DNA of 64,000 bases from Serinicoccus profundi. Its GTDB lineage: Bacteria > Actinomycetota > Actinomycetes > Actinomycetales > Dermatophilaceae. The notes under the pieces are model-generated. The model was not told the DNA's origin, did not search any database, and saw nothing but the letters and a program-made list of their open reading frames with translations. The stretch lies in contig NZ_CP042862.1 in the NCBI RefSeq assembly GCF_008001015.1, positions 3,162,001 to 3,226,000 on the forward strand, read 5' to 3'. The translations under genes were made by a program, and so were the position numbers. Below are positions 32,667-40,685 of the stretch, in pieces. Each line of letters starts with the position of its first letter. Within the stretch, counting starts at the first letter, position 1.

Positions 32667-32668
32667 CG

Positions 32669-35600
32669 TCAGTACTCGACCTTTGCGGTCCGCTTGCGGA
32701 TCATCGTGACCTCGTCCCTGTTGTTGCCGGTGGGGCCGATGTAGTTGAAGAAGTACGAGAGCTGGGCGTAGCCGCCGATGAGGTGGCTGGGCTTGAGCAG
32801 GATCCGGGTGAGGCTGTTGTGGATGCCGCCGCGCTTCTTGTCCGTCTCCGTGAGCGGGACGTCGATGAGCCGGTCCTGGGCGTGGTGCATGTAGACCGTG
32901 CCCTCGGGCATCCGGTGGCTGACGATCGCCCGGCAGGCGACCACGCCGTTGCGGTTGACCGCCTCGATCCAGTCGTTGTCCCTGACCCCGATCTTCTCGG
33001 CGTCCACGTCCGACATCCAGATCGTCTGGCCGCCGCGGGAGAGCGAGAGCATGAACAGGTTGTCCTGGTACTCGGAGTGGATCGACCACTTGTTGTGCGG
33101 GGTGAGGTAGCGCACGGAGACCGCGACCGCACCCAGCTCGTCGGTGGTGTCGCCGAGGCGCCGCTCCCCGAAGAGGGTGGTCATGTCCAGCGGCGGCCGG
33201 TAGGTCGGCAGCGTCTCGCCCATCCCCTGCATCCAGTCGTGGTCGAGGTAGAACTGCTGCCGCCCGGTGAGGGTGTGGAAGGGCTTGGATCGCTCGATGT
33301 TGATCGTGAACGGGCTGTAGCGCCGCCCGCCGCTCTCCGACCCCGACCACTCCGGCGAGGTGATGACCGGCACCGGGGCGGCCTGCGTGTCCTTGAAGGT
33401 GATCTGCTTGCCCTCGTGCTCGGCCGACAGGTCGTGCAGCTGGGTGCCGGTGCGCTTCTCGAGGAACTTGAACCCCTGGGTGGACAGGTGGCCGTTGCTC
33501 ACGCCGGACAGGTGCAGGATCGCGTCGGCGAACTGCACGTCGGTGTCGAGGTTCGGCCGACCGTCGGCGACGCCTCCCCGGACCGCGCCGTTGCGCTGCC
33601 GCAGGATGTCGATCTCCCGGGACACCTCATACTTGACGCCCTTGGTGAGCATGCCGACCTCTTCCAGGAGCGGGCCGATCGCTGTCATCTTGTCGTAGAC
33701 CGCGGTGTAGTCCCGCTCCACCTCGGCGATGACCGGGAGGGTCTTGCCCGGTATGGCGTCCACCTCCCCGGACTTCCAGTCCCGCACCGTGCCGTGGACG
33801 GTCGCCATCGCCTCCGGGGTGTCGTGCCACAGCGGCTTGGTGACGACGTCCCGGCGGGTGCCGAGATGCTCGACCGCAAGCTCGGAGAAGCGTCTGGCGA
33901 TCGCCTTCCAGGCCTCCCAGTCGGTCTTGGACTGCCAGGGCGGGGCGATGGCAGGGTTGAAGGAGTGCACGAAGGGGTGCATATCGGTGGTGTTGATGTC
34001 GTGCTTCTCGTACCACGTGGCCGCCGGGAGGACCACGTCGGAGAAGAGGGTGGAGCTGGTCATCCGGAAGTCCAGGGTGAGCAGGAGGTCGAGCTTGCCC
34101 TCGCCTGCCCGGTCGGACCAGACGACCTGGGTCGGGCGATGCTGCTCGCCCGCCTCCTCGGCCTTGACGGCACTGTCGGTGCCGAGCAGGTGCTTGAGGA
34201 AGTACTCGTTGCCCTTGGCCGAGGAGCCCAGCAGGTTGGCCCGCCACAACGACAGGATCCGGGGGTAGTTGTCCGGGTGCTCCGGGTCCTCCACCGCGAA
34301 CTTCAGCCTCCCCGTCGTGAGCTGGCTCGCGACATACTCGCCGGCGCTCATCCCGGCCTCGGCGGCCTCGTCGGCGACCTGCAGCGAGGACCGGTCGAAC
34401 TGAGGGTAGGACGGCGTCCAACCCAGGCGCACCGACTGGGCGAGCAGGTCCATCGTCGTCTGCCCGGCGAAGGCGCCGGTCCGGCCGTTGATGCCGTCGG
34501 CGTCGAAGGTGTCGTAGCGGTACTGCGAGGTGTTGACGTACCAGTACGCCGTCTGGTTCATGTGCCGTGGCGGACGCACCCAGTCCAGCGCGAAGGCCAG
34601 GTGCTGGAAACCCATGATCGGGCGGACCTTCTCCTGGCCGACATAGTGGGCCCAGCCGCCACCGTTGCGGCCTTGCGTGCCGCAGATGGTCGTCAGCACG
34701 AGCATGGCGCGATAGATCTGGTCCGAGTGGTACCAGTGGTTCGTGCCGGCACCCATGAGGATCATGCCGCGACCGCCCGTGTCGATGGCGTTCTGCGCCC
34801 ACTCCCGGGCGATCCGGACGATCTGCTCCACGGGCGCCCCGCAGATCTCCGCCGCCCAGGCCGGAGTGGCAGGGGCGGACGGGTCGTCGTAGCCGGTCGG
34901 CCAGTCACCGGGCAGTCCCTCCCTACCGACGCCGTAGTGGGCCAGCATGAGGTCCAGGACCGTGGTGACCAGGTGGTCCCCGACCCGCCGGACGGGCACG
35001 CCGCGACGCTCATGGCGCGCGTTGCCCTCCACGTTGTCGAACCGGGGCAGCACCACCTCGACGGCGTCGCCAGCGCTGCTGTAGAGCGTCAGGGCGGGTT
35101 CGATCCCGTCGAGCTCGAGGTTCCAGCGTCCGGCGTCCTCGTCGCCGAAGCGATGCCCGATGGAGCCGTTCGGGACCGCGACGTCGTCCACGGCCCGATC
35201 CAGCACCACCGGCTTCCACAGTGCGTTGGCGCTCTCCCGTTCCGGGTGGTGGTCATCCAGGTCACCGGCGGTGAGGAACTTGCCCGGACGGAAAACTGCT
35301 CGGTGCTCGCTCCGCTTGCCCGTTTCTCCCTGCTCCGTCGACGAAGCTCGTTCCTCGCCTTCGACGGGCTCGAGCGTCACGAGGTAGGGCAGGTCGGTGA
35401 AGCGCTGGTTGTAATCGGTGAAGAAGTCGACCTGGCGGTCCACGAAGAACTCCTTCAGGACGACGTGTCCCATGCCCATCGCCAGCGCGGCATCCGTGCC
35501 CGGCGCGGAGGCCACCCACTCGTCCGCGAACTTGACGTTCTCGGCATAGTCGGGGGCGACCGCGATGACCTTCTGTCCCCGGTAGCGTGCCTCGGTCATC

Positions 35601-36445
35601 CAGTGGGCGTCCGGGGGTGCGGGTGAGCGGGACGTTGGAGCCCCACATGATGAGGTATGCCGCGTCCCACCAGTCCCCCGACTCCGGGACGTCGGTCTGG
35701 TCCCCGAACATCTGCGGGGAGGCGTTGGGCAGGTCGGCGTACCAATCGTAGAAGGAGAGCATCGGCGCACCGATGAGCTCGTGGAAGCGGGATCCGGAGG
35801 AGTAGGAGACCGGAGACATCGCGGGGATGGGGGAGAAACCGGCGATCCGGTCGGGACCATAGCGCTTGACGGTGTAGACGTGCGCCGCGGCGATGAGGTC
35901 GACCACCTCCTCCCAGGTAGCGCGGACGAGGCCGCCCTTGCCACGAGCGCTCTTGTAGGCCCGGGCCCTCTCCCTCGTCCTGGACGATCGAGGCCCACGC
36001 GACCACGGAGTCGCCATACATCTCCTTGGCCTCGCGGAACAGCTGGAGCAGCGTCCCGCGGACGTAGGGATAGCGCACCCGGGTCGGGCTGTAGGTGTAC
36101 CAGGAGAACGCCGCCCCCCGGGGACAGCCGCGGGGTTCGTACTCCGGTCGATCCGCACCGGCGGAGGGGTAGTCGGTCTGCTGGGGCCTCCCAGGTGATG
36201 ATCCCGTCCTTGACGTAGACCTTCCAGGAGCAGGACCCGGTGCAGTTGACGCCGTGCGTGGATCGGACGACCTTGTCGTGGCTCCACCGATCACGGTAGA
36301 AGGCATCGCCGGACCGGCCACCCGTGACGTGCACCGAGCGCTGGTCGTCGGAGACCTCCCCGCGGGTGAAGAACCGGCTCGTGCTGACCAGTGCCTGGCT
36401 CAACGGGCCGTCCAGGCCGGCCCTGCTGCGCTGGGTATCCGTCAT
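32669..36445 (-). pseudogene. narG: Respiratory nitrate reductase alpha subunit narG, with three single-base insertions as sequenced
   Basis: The Mo-bis-MGD catalytic subunit (about 1257 residues if corrected, normal length). The N terminus carries the [4Fe-4S] motif in [16 protein letters not shown]; the later GRGMILMGAGTNHWYHSD region and the C-terminal molybdopterin-dinucleotide domain are intact. Reading frame changes at three homopolymers: an extra base in GGGG 36183-36186, in CCC 35972-35974 and in GGGGG 35613-35617. Together they restore the frame. Between them the correct NarG sequence continues in the other two frames, including MWGSNVPLTRTPDAHWM after correction. GAAGGAG precedes the ATG at 36445. 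Sequencing error is more likely than true loss, as narHJI are intact. Confidence 0.88.
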
Positions 36446-37300
36446 CGGTGATCTCCTTCGATCGACGACGCCGACGTGACGTCGGCGTTGGTGGGTCCAC
36501 TGGTGGCCGGGGGGGCGAGCTGGAGCAGCGCACGACACGTGGTGGGGCCCGTGAAAAGGCCGGAGGCTGACCTTCGCCCCGGGTTCGCCGACAGCATCGA
36601 GGGCGCCCTTCAGCAGACCGCGGTGCACGCCACAGACCACGTCGGGGTGCGAGGCGGCCAGTGTCAGGAAGGGGCAGTCGCGCAGGGTGATCCCGACCTC
36701 ACCGCTCTCCTCGTCGGAAATCTCGGGAGAGTAGCCCCAGTCCGTCAGGAGGCGGGTCACGTCGCGCACCTTGCCCAGCTGGTCCTCGCGCGTCGAGGTG
36801 GCAGCGTCCGTCGAACCAGCCTCACCCGTCGGGCCGGCATCGTGGTCCCTCGGCCTACCGGTCCGCAGGGACGCTGCTCGCTCGGTGGCCCAGCGGGCGC
36901 CCGCCTCCTCAGGCGTGAGTCGGTCCATCTCCTGCGCCGAGAGGACCGAGGTGAGCAGTCCGGCCAGGACGACGAAGGGCGCCCCCTCCGTCGACGTGCT
37001 CTCGCCGAGCGGGACCTCGCGCAGGACGTACCTCTTGCTCGGGCGACCGACACCCCCGTCCCGGACGAAGCGAGCGTCGAGGATCCGGGCGTCGAGCAGC
37101 TGGTCGACGTGGAAACGGACCGTGGTGACGTGCAGGTCCAGCCGCTCACCCAACTCGGCCGCGCTGAGGCCGGTCGTGCGCTCGTGCGGCATGGCACTGC
37201 TGAGCTCCTCGACGATGCCCCGACGAACAGGGGAGAGCAGCAGGGCCGCGCCCACGTCGGGTACCGCCGGAGTGCCTTCCGGTTGCCGTGCCTCCGTCAT
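36442..37300 (-). pseudogene. ArsR/SufR-like regulator of the nar operon, frameshifted near its end as sequenced
   Basis: A winged-HTH regulator, 285 residues if one extra base in AAAA (36554-36557) is removed. The HTH spans about residues 20-95 (LSAAELGERLDLHVTTVRFHVDQLLDARI). The C-terminal half has Cys at 209 (DCPF), 223 (VVCGVH) and, only in the corrected frame, 255 (PTTCRALL), recalling the Fe-S ligands of SufR-type sensors. Uncorrected, the frame runs straight into narG. Corrected, it ends in an ATGA overlap with narG. It is probably an oxygen- or NO-responsive regulator of this cluster. Confidence 0.78.
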
Positions 37301-37349
37301 CCTGCCTCCTCTCCGTCCATGGGTGTGCCGGGCTGTGGTGCCTCAACCC

Positions 37350-38642
37350 TCATCCTGTCGTGGCCCGGAACTCCTTCCGGAAGCCCACGCCGGTGTAGAG
37401 GCCACCGATCACCGCGACCACGGCCAGGGCCAGCAGACCGATGGTGTAGCTGCCGTAGGCGTCGTAGATGACCCCCATGAGCAGCGGAGGGACGAACCCG
37501 CCGAGGCCGCCGGCCGCGCCGACGACACCGGTGACTGCACCGACCCTGGAGGGCTCGACCAGGGCCGCGACGAGGGCGAAGACCGCGCCTGCGCCTGCTC
37601 CCAGACCCGCGGCCATCCCGAGGAAGGCCACCGTGCCGACCGGCTCGAGGGCCACCGGGATGGTGCTGTCGCCGACGATGACGGTCGTCCCTGCTCCCAC
37701 CAGAGCCGCGAGCAGGGCGAACAGACCGGTGACCACGAGCAACGACGCCAGGACAAGGGTCTTGACGAACCTGTCGCACAACCAGCCGCCGACGGGTCGA
37801 GCCAGCACCGAGACGACGACGAAACCGGCCATCCGCAAGGACGCGGCGCCCTTCTCCATACCGAAGTTGTTGACGAGATAGGTCGGCAGATAGACGCTGA
37901 ACGCCACGAATCCGCCGAAGGCGATGGCGTAGAGGACGGCCAGCTTGAGCGCGACCGGGGTCGCCAGCGTGCGCATCGCGTTGGTCAGCCAGTTGCCGCC
38001 TCTCGCGCCCGTGCCCCGCCCCGGCGCCGGCCGTAGGACGCGCCAGGACACGACTGCGTAGATCCCCAGCAGCATGGCGACCAGGACGAACGGCGCCGGT
38101 CGGCCGAAGGCGTTGGACAGCTGCAGGGTCGTGAAGGCCGCGACCGCAGTGCCACCCGTGCCCATGCCGAAGAGGCCGAGGGCGGCGCCCCGCTGGGCGG
38201 GAGAATGCCAGGCGTTGACGAACGGCACACCGACGGCGAAGGAGGTCCCCCCGATGCCGAGGAAGAAGCCGCCGAGCAGCAGCGCCGTGAGGTTGTCCCC
38301 GAAGAAGCCCAGGAAGAGCACCGGGATGATGGTCAGGGCCGCGACCACGGGGAACATCACCCTGGCACCGAGCCGGTCGGTGAGAGCACCGACGGGGATG
38401 CGGCCGAGCGATCCGACGAGCACCGGGGTGGCGACGACGAGTGACTGCTGCAGGGAGCTCAGCCCGAGCTCCTCGCGCAGCGTGACGGCCAACGGCGAGA
38501 GCAGCGCCCACGCCCAGAAGCAGATGGCGAAGCCCACTGTCGCCATCACGAGCATCGTGCGAGCCGTACCCCGGTCCGACCCCTTGGGCGTCGGTGGGCT
38601 GACATGTCCTTCGGACAGGGGCACTTCGGTCGACTCGTCCAT
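37350..38642 (-). CDS. narK: NarK-family nitrate/nitrite transporter
   Basis: A 430-residue major-facilitator transporter with 12 helices. The substrate-binding Arg lies in GSLGRIPVGALTDRLGAR (helix 2), and the Gly-rich VTGVVGAAGGLGGFVPPLLMG segment matches the nitrate/nitrite porter signature. It imports nitrate for NarG or exports nitrite. It is upstream of and co-oriented with the regulator and narGHJI, with a 49-base gap, so the whole cluster probably starts at the promoter near 38735. Confidence 0.92.
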   Translation of the reverse strand: MDESTEVPLSEGHVSPPTPKGSDRGTARTMLVMATVGFAICFWAWALLSPLAVTLREELGLSSLQQSLVVATPVLVGSLGRIPVGALTDRLGARVMFPVVAALTIIPVLFLGFFGDNLTALLLGGFFLGIGGTSFAVGVPFVNAWHSPAQRGAALGLFGMGTGGTAVAAFTTLQLSNAFGRPAPFVLVAMLLGIYAVVSWRVLRPAPGRGTGARGGNWLTNAMRTLATPVALKLAVLYAIAFGGFVAFSVYLPTYLVNNFGMEKGAASLRMAGFVVVSVLARPVGGWLCDRFVKTLVLASLLVVTGLFALLAALVGAGTTVIVGDSTIPVALEPVGTVAFLGMAAGLGAGAGAVFALVAALVEPSRVGAVTGVVGAAGGLGGFVPPLLMGVIYDAYGSYTIGLLALAVVAVIGGLYTGVGFRKEFRATTG

Positions 38643-38732
38643 GGTCCGGCCTTCCTGCGAAGAGGGCTACTGGTGCATTGCCTGTCGGTGTGCAGTGACG
38701 ATAGGACCAGCATGCCGCAACCCGACATCCTT

Positions 38733-38761
38733 TTTTTAGTCTATATTGGTCGAGACGTCAA
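38733..38761 (-). promoter_or_regulatory. AT-rich divergent promoter of the narK and DUF2249 clusters
   Basis: On the minus strand TTGACG (38756-38761), 17 bases and TAAAAA (38733-38738) form a plausible narK promoter. On the plus strand TATATT in the same block could serve the DUF2249 gene. The run TTTTTTTAGTCTATATTGG is the most AT-rich spot in the window. ATTG and CAAT flanking ten bases (about 38745-38762) may be a regulator half-site pair. Confidence 0.5.
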
Positions 38762-38789
38762 TTCGGGCGCCCCAGGACCAGGAGGACTC

Positions 38790-39092
38790 ATGACCGACTC
38801 GACCCGCACCCAGCTCCCCGTCGTCGAGAAGGGCGGGTGTGGCTGCGGCTGCTCCGGTGACGAGGGCATCCCGGCGCTCGACGCCCGCGAGATTCCCCAC
38901 GCGATCCGGCACGCCACCATCTTCGGCGCGCTCTCCGGACTGCGTCCCGGCCAGCAGCTCGACCTCATCGCCCCGCACGACCCGCTGCCCCTGCTCGGGC
39001 AGATCGCCGAGCGCGAGGGCGACGCGGTCACGCACGACTACCTGGAGCGCGGACCCGACGCCTGGACGCTGCGCTTCTCCCGCCACGCCTGA
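38790..39092 (+). CDS. DUF2249 domain protein
   Basis: A 100-residue protein. A Cys-rich start (GGCGCGCSGDE) precedes the DUF2249 fold (LDAREIPHAIRHATIFGALSGLRPGQQLDLIAPHDPLPLLGQI), a TusA-like alpha-beta domain found with hemerythrins and nitrogen-oxide enzymes. AGGAGG lies before the ATG. Its stop overlaps the hemerythrin start (TGATG). A role in handling iron or NO is suggested by context only. Confidence 0.83.
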   Translation: MTDSTRTQLPVVEKGGCGCGCSGDEGIPALDAREIPHAIRHATIFGALSGLRPGQQLDLIAPHDPLPLLGQIAEREGDAVTHDYLERGPDAWTLRFSRHA

Positions 39093-39529
39093 TGTGCACG
39101 TACTGCGGTTGCGAGTCGATCGAGGTGGTCGGCCGCTTCATGACCGAGCACACCGAGATCATCAACGCCGCGGGCGAGCTGCGCCGGGCCTGCCGGACCG
39201 GTGACCAGGCCGTGGTCGAGACGACCGCCGACGCCCTGGCCGACCTCCTCTCCCCGCACACCCGGGCGGAGGAGGTCGGGCTCTTCGCCGTCATGCGCCG
39301 CGGCGAGCAGTTCACCGACCACATCGACGACCTGTGCCGCGAGCACACCACGCTCGACGCGCAGCTGGCGGAGATCCGGGCCGGGGGCCACGCCTCCTTC
39401 CCCGTCTTCGAGGACCTGCTGCGTCATCACATCGACCGGGAGGACAACGGCCTGTTCCCGGCCGCCGCGATCGCGCTGGACGGCCCGGACTGGGTCGAGG
39501 TCGACGACAACACACCCCTCGGTCGTTGA
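39092..39529 (+). CDS. Hemerythrin-like domain protein
   Basis: A 145-residue four-helix protein with a likely di-iron site. Candidate ligands are H20 in FMTEHTEII, HTRAEEVGLF (HxxxE), REHTTLD and LLRHHIDREDNGLF. The N terminus has a CTYCGC motif not found in plain hemerythrins, which may bind metal or form a redox disulfide. It is co-translated with the DUF2249 gene and precedes the NirK-like cluster, so NO or O2 sensing or iron repair (as for YtfE/RIC proteins) is plausible. Confidence 0.85.
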   Translation: MCTYCGCESIEVVGRFMTEHTEIINAAGELRRACRTGDQAVVETTADALADLLSPHTRAEEVGLFAVMRRGEQFTDHIDDLCREHTTLDAQLAEIRAGGHASFPVFEDLLRHHIDREDNGLFPAAAIALDGPDWVEVDDNTPLGR

Positions 39530-39548
39530 CGGCCACCGGCCCTCCCGT

Positions 39549-40685
39549 ATGCCGACCCCCCGACCACTGGCACCCCTGCTCCTGCTGCCCGGCGGGCTCG
39601 CGCTGCTGACCGGGATGGATGCCGGGCTGACCCTGGCGGGCGTGCCGGCCCCGGTGGGCAGCGCACGCCTGGCGGAGCTGCACGGGCCGCTCATGGTCCT
39701 CGGCTTCCTCGGCACCGTCATCGCGCTGGAGCGGGCCACGGCTCTGCGGGCGGCCTGGGGCTTCCTCGCCCCGGGGTTGTGCGCCGCCGGGGCCCTGGCG
39801 CTCGTGGTGCTGCCCGCGCCCCTGGCGGGCCGACTGCTGCTGGCCCAGGGGCTGCTCACCCTGGCGCTGGTGTATGCCGCGCTCTGGCGTCGCAACCGGG
39901 ACGTCACCATCGCCGTGGAGGGGCTGGGCGCGGTGCTCGCGCTGGCCGCCGCGCTGCTTCTGACCCGGGTGGAGGTGGCCGCCGTCCTGCCCCTGCTGGT
40001 CGGCTTCGTCGTGCTGACGATCGCGGCCGAGCGCGTCGAGCTGGCGCGGTTGGCGATGCCGTCCGGGGCCGGTGACCGTGTCGCCGTCCTGGCCGGCGTG
40101 GTGGCGCTCGCGGCAGCGACGGTCGTGGCGGTGGCGGGATCCCCGGTCGTGGGGAGCATCGCCTGGCGGGCCCTGGGCCTCGGCCTGCTCCTGCTGACCC
40201 TCTGGCTGGTGCGGCACGACGTCGCCCGCCGGATGATCAACGCGACCGGCCTGCCGCGCTTCGCCGCGACGGCACTGCTGGCGGGCTACGTCTGGCTGGC
40301 CCTGGCCGGGCTGCTGCTCCTGCTCCTCGGGCGACCCGGGGGGCAGGTCTACGACGTCGTCGTGCACGCGACCTTCCTCGGCTTCGCGATGTCGATGATC
40401 CTGGCGCACGCGCCGGTCATCCTGCCCGCGGTGCTGCGGGTGCGGTTGCCCTACCACCGTGCCATGTGGGTCCCTCTCATCCTCCTGCACCTCACGCTGG
40501 CCGGCCGGGTGCTCTCCCTGGCGCTGGTGGGGATCGGCCTGCGGACCCTGCCGGTCTGGCAGCTCGCGCTGCTCGGCAACGTGGCGGCCCTGATCCTCTT
40601 CCTGCTCATCTCGGTGGTGATCGGCACCCGGGCGACCCGGGCCGTCTACCGCCCGGCTCCCCACGAGGCGATGCACCATGCCTGA
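39549..40685 (+). CDS. Polytopic membrane protein of the NirK-like cluster
   Basis: A 378-residue protein with about 12 hydrophobic helices. Conserved-looking elements are LAELHGPLMVLGFLGTVIALERA and HATFLGFAMSMILAHAPVILPAVL, with membrane His residues that could bind haem or metal as in NnrS-type proteins; family membership is not certain. The N-terminal membrane part of the next gene has the same flavour (MVHLVLLGALTHSIMVW, LLAHAMVNILGW). It overlaps that gene by eight bases, so the two are coupled. Confidence 0.75.
   Translation: MPTPRPLAPLLLLPGGLALLTGMDAGLTLAGVPAPVGSARLAELHGPLMVLGFLGTVIALERATALRAAWGFLAPGLCAAGALALVVLPAPLAGRLLLAQGLLTLALVYAALWRRNRDVTIAVEGLGAVLALAAALLLTRVEVAAVLPLLVGFVVLTIAAERVELARLAMPSGAGDRVAVLAGVVALAAATVVAVAGSPVVGSIAWRALGLGLLLLTLWLVRHDVARRMINATGLPRFAATALLAGYVWLALAGLLLLLLGRPGGQVYDVVVHATFLGFAMSMILAHAPVILPAVLRVRLPYHRAMWVPLILLHLTLAGRVLSLALVGIGLRTLPVWQLALLGNVAALILFLLISVVIGTRATRAVYRPAPHEAMHHA

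Noticed and set aside
35613-36186. Programmed ribosomal frameshifting in narG
   Set aside because: Three separate shifts at non-slippery homopolymers without conserved stimulators would be needed; insertion errors or mutations are far simpler.
32669-37300. One giant 1543-codon gene fusing the nar regulator to narG
   Set aside because: The continuous frame arises only because an extra A at 36554-36557 removes the regulator's own stop. After correction the two genes overlap by ATGA, and narG has its own GAAGGAG and ATG.
38745-38762. An FNR box before narK
   Set aside because: ATTG and CAAT flank ten bases, whereas an FNR site needs TTGAT-N4-ATCAA. The inner bases do not match, so it was kept only as a possible half-site pair.
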